A DNA stretch of 64,000 bases. Source: Cryptomeria japonica (lineage: Eukaryota; Streptophyta; Pinopsida; Cupressales; Cupressaceae). Under the pieces are notes generated by a model. It had not been told where the DNA came from. It saw only the letters and a program-made list of their open reading frames with translations, and did no database searches. The first letter of the stretch is position 1, and each line of letters starts with the position of its first letter. The stretch spans positions 911,839,009 to 911,903,008 of the forward strand of contig NC_081414.1 of the NCBI RefSeq assembly GCF_030272615.1, written 5' to 3'. The position numbers and the translations under genes were made by a program. Below are positions 33,001 to 42,399 of the stretch, piece after piece.

Positions 33001-36000
33001 CCCCTCTCTTTCTCACCCTTAGACCCCGGTGAGGGGTGCTACCCTCAACCTAATTTTAATTTGCAGATGCTTGGTGGAAAAGTTGGGGTGGACATACCCC
33101 AAATCTCAAAAAAAAAGCCTTCAGAATCTTATGTCAACCTTGTAGTTCATCCAGTTGTGAGCGCAATTGGAGCTTGTTTGAGGCCATCGACACGAAGAAG
33201 AGGAGCAAGTTAGCTCAAAAACGCCTCAATGACCTTGTCTTTGTGCAATATAATCTTCAGTTGTGCATAAGGAAGGTAGAGGAAGCACCAGCTGGTCCAA
33301 TTGATTTAGATGATATAGATCCTTACAGTGACTGGATATCACAGGAGCAGCCTCCATTGTTTATAGAGGATAACATCAATGATTTGGAGAGGTGGGCTAC
33401 GGAGGAGGGGGGTGGATTTGGTTTCACACTGGATGACATTAAGGAGGATGAGGAGTCATTGCCAGCGCCAGGTGCAGCTAGAGACAGAGCTACATCTAGG
33501 ATGGAGGATGAGCCACAGCTTGAGCCAGTCATACCAGGCGAGGAGGCACAATCACGCCCACAACAGACTTCTAGGACTAGACCCTCTAGTTCTACCTATC
33601 CCTTAGTTTTTACTAAAGTTGGGAAGAGGAAGATGTAATTGTATTGATTTATTTACTTTTAGTTCTACAAAAAGTATTTACTATTTTGCTTCCAGCCATC
33701 AGCATTCCTCATGAGGATGCAATTTTGTACTCACTTTGCATTTAAATATATCTAGACTCAGCGTGTTTCTTTTGTGTTCTCGTTTATTGACTCATTGGAT
33801 GCATCTTCTCATTAAATTTTGCAAAAAAAATGCATTTTTAATTAAATTTAAGCCTGTTTTTATTAAGTTGCCGAGTTTTTTGCCAAGTTTTTGCCGAGTT
33901 TTTTTTTTCAGGCCTTGGCGAGTTTTGCCTAGTGGCAAGTAGTTCAACTATGCCTAGAACTATACGCTCTAGTTCTATCTCTCCCTTGGTTTTCACTAGA
34001 GCTGAGAAGAGGAAGATGTAGTCTTCTCTTTAGTTTGTTCATTGTTGTTTTCCACATTTGGACATATCATTATATGTAATTTTGTAAACATTTATAAACT
34101 TATGCTGCTATTATACATTTTAAAGTTTGAAACTATGAGCATGAATGATGAAATTTCAAATATTAAGTGTTTGGAGATCATATGACTGTAATGACATGTG
34201 TAATAATTCAATTATGGCTCTTATGTTCTCTAAATGCATTTTTAATTTCTTTTTGTTTTTTTTGTAAGACTACGGGTTTTTTTTTGCCGAGTCCTTTCAC
34301 GAGTCTGTGGTGAGTTTGAATCCGAGTCCAAATTTTGGGCTGCCGAGTACGTGGCGAGTCTGAGTTTTCGAACTTTGATTTCAAAGACGGAACTGCCAGT
34401 CTCTTAGTCACATGATCCAGTTTGTGATTATGGATGTAATATGACAAGCCCCAACCTCGAAGCCCGGGGTAACATTTGCAAGTTTGCAGCAGTAACAGTG
34501 GCATAATCTTACCCCACCAGCTGGGCTCTTAACCCATGGGACCTAGTTGGACCATACGCCACAAGGTTCGCTGAATTTCATGCACAAAATTTGAAATTCA
34601 GTGAATTTAAAAAAAAACCAAAAAAATTGTTTCAGTTTTCCCTAAAATTCGTATGAAAAAACGGGCTAGAGTATTAATCAAAATATACTTTAAATTACTT
34701 TTCAACTAGATTTTTCAGATTAAAAACATAACAAATATCTAATTGTAGGTTTTCTGCAAGTCTGCTTTGTGGGCTGTAGATTTTTCTTCCTGATAATGAC
34801 TTTTGTCAACTTCTTTCTTGTGGCCATCATTGAGGCATTGGCATCGATGCCTATTCTTGCCCATAAATCAGAGGTATCAGGGTATGAATTGGGAATACAA
34901 GTTGAGTGTTTGGAAATATACAAATCATGTGTTTAAAGTTGGACTAAGATCTCAAGTGAATTTATTGAGCGATATCCCAATTAATAATAGTAGATAAATG
35001 GCCTGCTAATGGGCTTTTGAGGGCTTATCCTCCCAGGGTTGGTGATAAAAGTCATGTGTGGATTCCGCCAGACAGGGGATGGATCAAAATCAACTTTGAC
35101 AGGGCATCCAGGGGGAACCCCGGGATCTCCGGTGCAAGGGTCATAGCTCGAGATGAGAAAGGTAGTATTCTAGCACTTGGAGCAAAGAGATTGGTAGATG
35201 GCACTAACAATGAAGCTGAGTGTCAGGCGGCAATTGAAGCAATTCTTATGGTGAAGAAATTGGAGGTGAAAAAACTACACCTTGAAGTGGACTCCCAGCT
35301 AGTGGTGAATGGCATTGCTAGGGGTAGGATGGCGGCTTGGAACCCGGATAAACATATCAGAAGAATGAATAACCTTCTGAATGGGTTCGAGGATTTTAAA
35401 GTATCGCATGTTCTAAGGGAAGCGAATGCTGAGGCTGATGTGCTCTCGAATGTAGGTGCAAATGGTTCCTTGGCTGAACATTTTAATTTCTTTGAAGACT
35501 TAAGGGATTTGGGTCCCTTAGAATTTGGATGAAGGTGCTTTGAGTATGAAAGGGAAACCCGAGATGTTGTGATGAGCTATGCGTGAACCATTTTAGATAC
35601 GCATGATTGAGGGGTGGGGATGGCTCACGTGGTTTGTGTTCATGGCAATGGCAGCAAGTTGTGTAATGGCGGCGTAGGTGCAATGATGATAGTCTATGGA
35701 ACTTACGATCGCTGGCGATGTGTGGTGTGAGGTGGTGCGTGTGATGAAATAAATGGGTGGGGTGGCTGCGGATTGTGTTATTTAGGTCCTCGTTTTCATT
35801 TTGGTACTCCATAGAGGACTGCATTTACTCTTGCGAGCGCTATGTCTTGGCTGTGTGTTAGGGGAAGGATGGAAGCAAATTTTTCGCTGCTTACACTGGG
35901 CCAAATGCCTGCATTTCGAGGCACAATTTCAAGCAACCGCTTGAAGAATGTTTTTAGGGTGGATGAGGAAGATTTCTGGAGGGCTGTTCGCCTGATGTTT

Positions 36001-38278
36001 GGGGAAGAACTCCTGGAAACTAACTGTAGCCCGCGAACAAATTTGGATGTTTCGTCCCTGTTCGTGGCTCTGGCACTGATGGTGGGAAGTTCAAGGGAGG
36101 AGGTGTTGCGGGTGGCGTCTCTTGTGCTGAGACCAAAATGGTCGGGTGGCCTAGAGGAGGTGGTGGAACGCGCAGAGATTGGAGTGGGTTTGAGGATGGA
36201 GCAAGAGTCCTAGAAGCGCCTAGGCAAGCGAAATGATGCAATGCAGCCTCTGGTGGTGTGGTTGGCCTCTTGCTCGATGGAAACCCAGCTGGAGGATACA
36301 AGGAATGGGTGGCGGGAACTGGTGGACTTTGTGCGGAAGATGGGACCGATGGAGCGAGTGAAACTGCGTGGCAAGCAGACCCCAGTGAAGTCGCAGGCTT
36401 CGATTGGTGAGGATGGGCGACCATTGGTGCGTCACCAAATCCCGCGAAAGAGTCCAAAGATCGTGGAGCGTAGCGAGTTGCGAGGAGGACGGCCGGGAAT
36501 CATGACAAGTGTTGGGATGGCGCTGCCCGACGCAGGCCCCAGTCAGGCCATCCCCAACTTCTCCAGGGAGGAGGCCCTTGGCTGGTTCCGGTAGGCTGGT
36601 TTCCTATGTAGGCTATCAGTTTTTTGGGTGGGGTTTCCCTGTTGTAAGGAATGTATCCTTAATGGTAGGCATAGTTGGTGTGGTTGCTGCCTCAGGGCTC
36701 TTTTTGTTTTTGTAGGGGCGAGACCCCATTTAGTCTTTAGATAGTGGAACGTTGCAGAGCAGCTGAAGGCATGTACTTTTTCCTTTCAAGCAATATAAAA
36801 CTTAAACCTGTTACCGATCAAAAAAAAAATAGTAGATAAAACCCATAGCTAGAAATGATGCTTTTCTATATAATAATTTGAGTACTTTGATCAATACTCC
36901 CTCTATAACAGGAAAGTCGTGTTCACTTATTCCATATTGAGAAAAGTGGGTGTATGAAATATGAACTCTGCTTTCCCTTAAACAATCACCGTTTACCGAC
37001 TCTATCTTTATGTTCCATTCGTTTTAATTTTTTATTCTTTTTCTTTATTTATTTATTTATTAAATAAAATTTAACATATTAAAAACATATCAACATTGTT
37101 TTAATTTTTATTAAGTTAAACTTTGATATTTTAATATATTTAATTTAGATTATTGATTATTAATATACTCAATTGGATATATTTAGTATTTACAATATTT
37201 AAATTATAATTTTAAATGTATTTATATTTTAATATTCTTAAATTTATGTAAGGTGAATTTGTTCACAAATTTTTACCCTTGCAGAATTTCATCCTAATTC
37301 TATTGTTGCCAAACATAAACACAAACTCAAACCTTGTGACATAGTTTAGATCTATGGCTTCTTCATGCTCAGCAATTAAGTTGACCACCTACACACCAGG
37401 GGCATTTTTGAAAGCATTGTTCAGCCTAAGCCCTAAGGTTTTCGACACGGGGCAGCATTGCAGCTCTATTTTGTTTTCCAATTTTAATGAAGATTTACTT
37501 ATTTATTTCTATCAAGTCTGTAGGCAGGCAAGACTGAGGATATTAATATTTTATTATATTTTGGGGCAAGGACCCTTCGAAGCTTGCTAGGGCATGTCCT
37601 CGTACCACCGAAAAATTTTTGCAATAAAGCTTTGTATATAGTGTAAAATGATTAACTGAATAAGTTATTCCCATATTACATATTTATGTGTGTAGCATAT
37701 GCATGCATGTTGTTAGGTTATTAAGATAACTTTTTGTAATTGGGGCATAATACTTTGTTGATGTTCCATTACATTATTCATAGGAATTACCATGACCCTT
37801 CACAATTACTGTAGTTTAATCTTTAATGATAATGATCAAAACAAAAAGAGTAAAATACAACTGCCTCAGTTTTCTACTGACTATATAGTATACCTGACAT
37901 GGTAGCAGAAACAAACTCCCCAAGATTGACACCTTGTGCCAGGGCATCCAACCGTTGTGCATGGAAACTGTCAGATGGACTGCTAAAATTAGAGACACTG
38001 TCATCCGATGCAGAATACTGGTGGTTTGAACTACGACCACTACTCATCCTGCTTCTGCTTCTTTTGCTAGTTGAAGACATTGAAGATTCATAGAACTGCA
38101 GTCCATGTGAGCCAGAGGACACTGCCTCGGGATGGAACCTATAATCCCATCTTCTCGACAGAGGGGGTGAGAAACTACCAGTTGTCCGACAGTGGGATTC
38201 ATTAGGACCAACAGACCATTCCCCACAGCCTCTTTGGGATACATGTGGCCTTGCAGCCACACAACAAAGAGACCCCAT
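19991..38278 (-). CDS. RING-H2 finger protein, probable E3 ubiquitin ligase (three coding exons)
   Basis: Three exons on the minus strand (38278-37894, 21217-21177, 21082-19991) give 1518 coding bases and 505 residues. All four splice borders are GT/AG and the phases fit (1 + 41 bases make 14 whole codons across exon 2). The N-terminus MGSLCCVAARP and the joined segment EPRSEPMSVSLSEE followed by GCPVEE resemble a plant-wide family of RING proteins whose functions are little known. The RING has Cys307, Cys310, Cys339, His341, His344, Cys347, Cys362 and Cys365, a C3H2C3 (RING-H2) cross-brace with a long first loop. The rest is rich in Ser, Asn and Gly and looks disordered, with no membrane segment. 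By family, it should bind an E2 and promote ubiquitin transfer; the substrate is unknown. Intron 1 is 16,676 bp and packed with transposons. Glycine-2 followed by cysteines could allow N-acylation (inference). Confidence 0.92.
21177..21217 (-). CDS. RING gene coding exon 2 (41-bp micro-exon)
   Basis: The exon is bordered by TTTCTAG and GTAACT. With one base from exon 1 it encodes EPRSEPMSVSLSEE. It is too short to be found as an open frame, and is supported by phase, splice signals and the family-typical peptide. Confidence 0.88.
23600..24065 (+). pseudogene. RNase H-like (RVT_3 type) relic, LINE-derived or host
   Basis: Plus-strand translation gives pieces of a plant RNase H-like domain: GPSGVGYQIRAFNGSL, then TNEVEAQAL with the catalytic Glu, then EEDSMVLTTAI with an Asp, then REAN and TVDILAN with the last Asp. 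Several in-frame stops (at ANxRFH, QEAxTL and REANxTV) and a short duplicated segment (TATCTTTCTAGTTCTG, near 23755-23780) show it is dead. Plant LINEs carry this domain at their C-terminus; no other LINE part is seen here. Confidence 0.6.
24066..25132 (+). other. Unrecognised intronic stretch with small open frames
   Basis: Frames at 24211-24579 (122 codons) and 24887-25105 (72 codons) give peptides I cannot place, such as MEFVVKLQFYIREKVVVKAL. They may be an older decayed coding insertion, since codon use looks protein-like, but no domain is evident. Confidence 0.3.
25660..25830 (+). repeat. CT-rich low-complexity tract conserved in two hAT copies
   Basis: A CTCTCTAT/CTCACTC-rich block recurs at about 32855-33020 in the second hAT. 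In that copy it is followed by a splice acceptor, so it may be an intron or leader polypyrimidine zone of the transposase gene (inference). Confidence 0.6.
27060..27500. other. GC-rich block with repeated CCACGTCA and CCACCTG motifs
   Basis: The block is clearly richer in G+C than its surroundings. GCCACGTGG, GCCACGTCAT, ACCACGTCAG, GCCACCTGTCC and GCCACCTGTAC recur within 250 bp. CCACGT is a G-box-like core. A TATA-like ATTTAAATACC follows near 27558. It could be the upstream part of an unrecognised LTR or promoter; no coding domain is visible. Confidence 0.35.
27690..28740 (+). repeat. Degenerate minisatellite with CACGCAG motif
   Basis: Phrases like CCACGCAGAGGA, TTGCATTTGC, TTGAGAGTTTC and TCCAAACACACC recur in the same order at roughly 80-150-bp steps (about 27710, 27785, 27865, 28370, 28430, 28510, 28675). 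Copies are strongly diverged and of uneven length. Open frames through it (such as 28231-28650) look incidental. Confidence 0.5.
28860..29771. other. Unclassified intronic repeat-like stretch
   Basis: No domain is recognised. A short interrupted palindrome (GTCGGGCCC and GGGTCCGAC, 29054-29076) and moderate complexity are all that stand out. Confidence 0.35.
29780..30774. mobile_element. Non-autonomous hAT transposon with GGGACGG subterminal arrays
   Basis: The 995-bp element is flanked by a perfect 8-bp duplication GCTGAAAC (29772-29779 and 30775-30782), the length typical of hAT elements. Ends are CTACGTTACCCC and, inverted, CTACGAAACCCG. Subterminal zones (29800-29885 and 30590-30765) are packed with GGGACGG/CCGTCCC units in opposite orientation, and the middle is AT-rich. 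There is no transposase, so it depends on an autonomous relative. The dense subterminal motifs are probably transposase-binding sites, as in Ac/Ds. Confidence 0.85.
30783..31264. other. Unclassified intronic stretch
   Basis: Nothing recognisable apart from the last 20-30 bases, which resemble the transposase C-terminal exon of the hAT family and lie just left of the insertion at 31273. Confidence 0.35.
31492..32667 (-). mobile_element. Solo copia LTR with triplicated promoter region
   Basis: It runs TGTTGAAATTAG to ACAAAAACCAACA and is flanked by the 5-bp duplication AAGTA (31487-31491 and 32668-32672), with no internal region. It resembles the LTR of the copia at 13541-19101, including the CTGGGAAAACC hairpin (31612-31645) and the ending ACCTAGTTAC, so the same orientation is inferred. 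A solo LTR is what remains after recombination between two LTRs. Confidence 0.85.
31971..32354. repeat. 128-bp tandem triplication in solo LTR
   Basis: Copies start at 31971, 32099 and 32227 and differ by only a few bases. Each contains ATTCGCAC motifs and a TTGTATATATATGGGG segment, which looks like a TATA box. Three potential core promoters are therefore lined up. Confidence 0.92.
33067..33638 (+). pseudogene. hAT transposase last exon (dimerisation domain)
   Basis: After a TTAATTTGCAG acceptor the frame (two bases, then 190 codons to TAA) reads AWWKSWGGHTPNL, CERNWSLFEAIDTKKRSKL and RLNDLVFVQYNLQL. This is the hAT C-terminal dimerisation motif found in plant transposases. It continues into an acidic tail ending KVGKRKM. 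The exon has no internal stop, but the upstream zinc finger and catalytic exons are absent, so it cannot make a working enzyme on its own. Confidence 0.85.
33961..34021 (+). pseudogene. hAT transposase C-terminus of the target copy
   Basis: The frame RSSSISPLVFTRAEKRKM, then TAG, parallels the last residues of the exon at 33067-33638 (PSSSTYPLVFTKVGKRKM). The sequence just left of 31265 supplies the preceding bases, showing that the hAT at 31273 inserted in this exon. Confidence 0.75.
34387..34985. other. Intron sequence without recognised content
   Basis: Between the hAT right end and the LINE target site I see only short frames and no repeat structure. Confidence 0.4.
34999..36827 (+). mobile_element. 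5'-truncated LINE (L1-type) with RNase H domain
   Basis: A perfect 13-bp duplication AATAGTAGATAAA (34986-34998 and 36828-36840) flanks the insert, which ends CCGATC plus an A run, as plant L1 elements do. Only the 3' end was copied: the endonuclease and most or all of the reverse transcriptase are missing. It lies antisense to the RING gene, in intron 1. A 1.3-kb GC-richer 3' region follows the open frame. The perfect duplication suggests a fairly recent insertion. Confidence 0.9.
35017..35532 (+). CDS. LINE C-terminal RNase H domain (ORF2 remnant)
   Basis: The 171-codon frame shows the RVT_3/RNase H pattern with all four acidic residues: KINFDRAS, NNEAECQAAIEA, LEVDSQLVV and REANAEADVLSN. 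The usual FDGAS reads FDRAS here. The frame is open with no stop, but it is only the tail of ORF2; the ATG at 35017 is internal and the element was cut off at its 5' end. Expression as a separate protein is unlikely. Confidence 0.8.
   Translation: MRAYPPRVGDKSHVWIPPDRGWIKINFDRASRGNPGISGARVIARDEKGSILALGAKRLVDGTNNEAECQAAIEAILMVKKLEVKKLHLEVDSQLVVNGIARGRMAAWNPDKHIRRMNNLLNGFEDFKVSHVLREANAEADVLSNVGANGSLAEHFNFFEDLRDLGPLEFG
37894..38278 (-). CDS. RING gene coding exon 1
   Basis: The ATG is at 38278 and 385 bases follow to a donor reading TCAG then GTATAC. The exon encodes 128 residues plus one base, beginning MGSLCCVAARPHVSQ and rich in Ser and Arg. The start is favoured by the conserved family N-terminus and by an acceptor-like AACAG about 13 bases upstream. 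Confidence 0.9.
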
Positions 38279-39856
38279 ATTAGCTCTGCTGTTATAACTC
38301 AGATGTAAATTTTCTAATCAAACTTCAAAACCAGCATAGGCTACAAGATTTTCCCTTTATGAATAATGAAAACAAGATCCAACAGTTTACATATAGATTG
38401 ATCCTTAGACATCTGCAATAGAATCCTCGTAAGAATCCCTTGCTGAAATCGCGTTCCTAAACCATCCAGCAGTTGTAAAATACTCTACATCACACGGGAG
38501 ATAATGGTTCAAAGACAAAAGTGTTCCTTCCTTTTTTAGGTGCATGACCCAAACAGCTTGGTGCCTTCTCAATCAAATCATCCAAAACAAAGAAAATTTG
38601 GAAATCCTCAAAATGCTATATGTGAGATCCATGTAAACAATCCTTAGTTTCTCGCCACCTCAAACCATATGCTGTATGATTCAGAGAATCTTCCATCAAA
38701 CTTTTCCACGCCCCTTTACAAAATCGGAGTTTACCTTTAAGATGCTGCTATAATCTTTTTCAACCATCGCACATAGTCATCCTGCAAATCAAATGCCATT
38801 TTGCCCTAATAAATACAAGTACAAACCAAGAACATAAACTTGCTATTGTAACTCAAAAAGTATTTAAGAACGTTAACCTTTTATTGTAACTCGAATAAAT
38901 ATTAAATAACCAAAAAAACAAAAAGAGTTTGTAAATGTTAAACATAGCAGACAAATAGTATGAATCCCCATAGATGACTCGGTATGAACTTCAAGGCACT
39001 GATTAACAATTTATTGTCTTCCAAATATGCATCATTGATGTTATAAACACATAAAAAAATAGGACTGTGATTCAAAAAGAAATATTTGACAAGAGATTCA
39101 TTGCAAACTTATAGGCCCTGCTCTTGAACACCCGCTAAAAGTTTCCCCTTGAAGACAGGGTCGCTCTGCATTTTATGGAAAGGGTTCTGTTTGGTCCTGT
39201 TTTACATTTCCAAACTTTATACGAGGCCATCATCAGAAAACAAATAGCCACTGTAGCCTCCCTTCATGGAGCTTCATTCTAATCAAGTAAACACTTATAA
39301 TAGGTCCTACAGATGCTTTGGCTTAGTGGAAATTAAAAGCCATCTCACCTTGTGCATGGGTTCATCTCTGTGTATATACAAATACACAAATGAAGAATCG
39401 AACTCCAGATCAGTTTTACAAATGGTTGTCATCGAATACATAATTAGGGCTAGGGTTTAGGTCTGCACGTAAATGCATTCAGTATGACTTTAGGAGATTC
39501 GAACCCTAGACCAATACTACAACTGTGTTTCACTTTCCTTGGCACTGAGATTCCTACCTATGTGAATTAATTAAAAAATCTCAAGATCCTTTACGAAATT
39601 TACTTCTATATAAGAAAAAAGAAACCAAATCAATTCCCAAAATTAATCTTGTAACTATAAAAGTTCAAATTTTATTCACTGACATTTGGTGAAATTCAGT
39701 TAACTTAAAACCTAGGTCCAGTTGTACAGGTACGAATCACGGAGTGACACCCAACAGCGACCAACCTTCTAAAAGAAAACTCGCCAAAGAAAAAGAAAAT
39801 AAAAAAACATTATCATGAAACGAAAGCCATTGATTTCTATGAGATTCTGGCTTACC
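38279..39856 (-). other. 5'UTR region of RING gene with two probable introns
   Basis: In gene orientation, a donor CAG then GTAAGC ends a leader exon at 39856. A short exon 38781-38735 has acceptor TTTGCAG and donor AAAG then GTAAAC, and an AACAG acceptor lies just before the ATG exon near 38290. These signals are plausible but rest on sequence alone. The introns hold nothing else recognisable. Confidence 0.45.
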
Positions 39857-40040
39857 TGTTGAAGCAAAATGTTTAAAGCCTCTGCAATCCTCACCAGTTT
39901 ACTTTGAAATCGGCAAAATTTGGGCTGACTGAACGCAGAGCCAAGTTTAGTAAGTGCTAATTTAGTTGGAGAGGATATTAGGTTTGGAGGAGGTTTTGTT
40001 GACTGGGTTTGGGTTTAGAGGGAGTATGAATATATGGCGT
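39857..40040 (-). promoter_or_regulatory. Probable first leader exon and core promoter of RING gene
   Basis: A TATA-like CATATATTC on the minus strand (about 40027-40036) would place transcription start near 40000, giving a leader exon of about 145 bases ending at the donor at 39856. MITEs begin about 320 bases upstream. Confidence 0.3.
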
Positions 40041-40357
40041 CAACTGCGATAAATGTTTCGTGCGATTCGGCGCACAACTAAATTGACCCAACAAAAAATA
40101 AATAAATGTTTGACGAGAGCGGGGATGACATCATGCCACATCTTTAATAGTGTTTCCTTTCCCTTCACAAACAAATTTGGAAGGGTATTTTTCAAATTCA
40201 AGAACATTGATTTCTATTGGCTTACTAATTACGGGGTGTCTCCAAATGGCATATATATGGTTTCATGATTTTATTTACTATTAGTTTATTAGTTTTTTTT
40301 ATTGTTAGAGGGTGTAGGGAAGCATATTATGTTATAGTCGACTTCTTGGAGGCTTTT

Positions 40358-40796
40358 GGGTAGCAACGGCGCACATTGTGGGATCCGTTATGCACGCAAG
40401 AGTCAAAAAGTACACATTTCAAAGTGTCACCCGATACCTAGTTAAAGATGCCCCAATAATCGTACTTATGCACAAATGACCCAGTAGGTGTGCACAAATG
40501 CCCTAATAACCATGCACTTAAAACTGTCAATACTTATGCACAAATGACCCAGTTGTTGTGCACAAATGCCCTAATAGTGGTGCACAAATGGGCCAATTAT
40601 GGAGCAAAAAAGCTAAAAAGTGAGTGGCTATTGGTACATGTGAAATTTATTAATGGAATTTTAGTTATCATTTTTTTGGTGTCTTTAAAATTAGTAACTA
40701 GGGGTTGGGTGGTGTCTTTAAAATTAGTAACTAGGAGTTGGGTGCACAAAGAGTGCACGGTTATTGGAACATGGATGATAATCAATGCTCTTCCCC
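40358..40796 (-). mobile_element. MITE, copy B
   Basis: On the minus strand it starts GGGGAAGAGCA and ends CGTTGCTACCC, matching the split copy at 13268-19141 at both ends, including CACTTTGAAATGTGTAC. A GTGTCTTTAAAATTAGTAAC segment is duplicated in tandem inside (near 40680-40735). There is no coding capacity. Confidence 0.75.
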
Positions 40797-40798
40797 TA

Positions 40799-41050
40799 GG
40801 GGAAGAGCACCAATAGATAACATAGTTCCAATAACCGTCACCTTATTGTCATGTTGACCCCCCAATAGCCATCATAATGAAAACACCATTAACAAATTTG
40901 TTTTGTACCAATAGTCGATCATTTTTTATATTTTTTGTTCATAATTGGCCCATTTGTGCACCACTATTGGAACATTTGTGCACCACTATTGGGACATTTG
41001 TCAACAAGTACTAGCGATTTTGAGTTGATGGTTATTGGAACTGTTAACAT
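40799..41050 (+). mobile_element. MITE, copy C (partial), head to head with copy B
   Basis: It starts GGGGAAGAGCACC and carries the family's GTTCCAATAACCGT and TTGTGCACCACTATTGG phrases, but lacks the distal end. It is joined to copy B by the palindrome GCTCTTCCCCTAGGGGAAGAGC in two-strand form (40788-40808 region). Confidence 0.7.
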
Positions 41051-42175
41051 TATTTCGAAGTTGTCCGTAGGCGGCATTTTGATCGGGTGGCACCCATTCT
41101 TTTTTATTTTCTAGCTATGCTCCTCGTACAAAACGCGCAAGCCAAATGTCATCTCAACGTTGTTTATGATCGCTCATTTTTTTCCATTCGAAGTTTGGGG
41201 GAACGCGGAATTGCCAAGTGGCTCGGGTTTTTATGACATGGCATTCCTCTCAGCCCCACCATTCATCGTGCGAGGATAAGGACACTTGGTGCCTTCGCGC
41301 TGCCCGATTTGGTTATGTTTCTGTGCTCTTTTCCAGATGTCCTTAGAGTTGTCGTGTGTCTTCCATGGTGGTTCATGAGTCAGGATGCGGTTCACATCAA
41401 GGTTTTCTTGTTGACCAAGTATGGACATCGCCACGATATGGTGGAAATAACAACTTCGGGGGTGATTTTGTTGGGTATGATCTCGCAAGCTGCTACAATA
41501 GGTTTTCTAGTCAGAAGTGGTTGCTGGAAGGTTGCTAATGCTACTAGTTGTTAGCTGAGTCGAGGGCTCTATTTATGCTTATGTTTTCCTTGTTTTAGGG
41601 GTTCAGACTTTCATAGAGTTTTTAGACTTTTGGTTCATTTGAAGAAGCCTTTATGTTGATTTAATTTAGTGAATCATAGACATATCATATTGTGTCTATG
41701 GCCTCTGCGATGATTTTATTTGAAACTTAATATATATTGACTTCTGTGTTGTTTTCAAGTTCAATAACTTTTGTGATATTTATTGTGAGACTTCGCGGAT
41801 TAAACTATGTTTTTGAGACTTGTTATCTGTTGAATGAATAGTTAATGTCATCTTACGTTGAATGAGTGTTATGTTGGATTATTCTCTTGAATGGGTCTGG
41901 GTAGGTAGATTGTTGAATGGGCTTTAAAACTGAATGTTTCTAGGTTTTATATGTTGTTAATGTTTTTCCAAAATGTTCTGGCGCATCGCCTAAATAGTGT
42001 AGACCATTTTGCTTTAAGTTTCTTCCTTCCCTTTTCCTCCCCAATTATAATGAAGAGTCGGCTTCTTAAACCTGGAGGTCATTCAGTGAGTTCTGCGCAA
42101 TAGGTCCCCCATCACTGAATTTCCCATAAGGTTGTTCACATTTAAGGTAAAATTAAGAGTCAACAGTTCTTTTTC

Positions 42176-42193
42176 TGGCACGCCCGGTGGGAC
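42176..42193 (+). other. Primer-binding site of gypsy fossil
   Basis: TGGCACGCCCGGTGGGAC stands about ten bases after a CAACA LTR end. Sites of the form TGGCACGCCCGGTGGG are familiar from plant gypsy elements. Confidence 0.65.
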
Positions 42194-42399
42194 CCAAATT
42201 TTGAATAAGACTAAGCTAGTTTATGAGTCACAGGCCCGTTACCAGGAGTCAAACAGCCTTAAATCTCGGCTTACTCCTTCCACCCCTAGTAAATGTCCAT
42301 TTGGCTACAGCCTCTTCTTCCTAGAGCTTACCTATCTTCCCTGCACTCGATCCTACGATAATGGTGCAGGTTCCTCCTAGAATTTTTGTGACATGGAAT

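Larger units (their letters stand above)
31273..33952 (+). mobile_element. hAT transposon (internally deleted), holding a solo LTR
   Basis: A perfect 8-bp duplication CCTAGAAC (31265-31272 and 33953-33960) flanks inverted ends CATAGTTGGACTACTCG and CATAGTTGAACTACTTG. GCGAGTTTTT-type motifs lie inside both ends. The left third is homologous to 25141-25855. A transposase last exon follows at 33067-33638, but the rest of the transposase is missing, so this is a deletion derivative. A 1.2-kb solo LTR sits inside. The target was the C-terminal transposase coding sequence of another copy of the same family, which resumes at 33961. Confidence 0.88.
25141..34377 (+). mobile_element. Probable large hAT transposon with nested insertions
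   Basis: The left end (CATAGTTTTAGGACTCG) and the inverted right end (CAAAGTTCGAAAACTC) match approximately. Both subterminal zones are crowded with ACTCG motifs, 25150-25320 in one strand and 34290-34370 in the other. Flanks are ATTTAAAG (25133-25140) and ATTTCAAAG (34378-34386), a near-match to an 8-bp hAT duplication. The left 0.7 kb is homologous to the smaller hAT at 31273-33952. A transposase C-terminus remnant lies at 33961-34021. 25860-31240 shows no transposase, so the middle may have been replaced or rearranged, and treating the two ends as one element is an inference. Confidence 0.5.
21218..37893 (-). other. Giant first intron of RING gene
   Basis: GT (37893-37892) and AG (21219-21218) borders enclose 16.7 kb. 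It contains at least six mobile-element insertions, some nested (see separate entries). 21220-23590 and 36841-37890 show nothing recognisable beyond short non-coding frames. An open frame at 37354-37590 begins MASSCSAIKLTTYTPGAF but has no family I know. Confidence 0.85.

Noticed and set aside
36020-36457. 145-codon Pro/Ser-rich frame antisense to the LINE 3' region
   Set aside because: It overlaps other open frames in the same GC-rich stretch, has no domain, and long frames are expected there from base composition.
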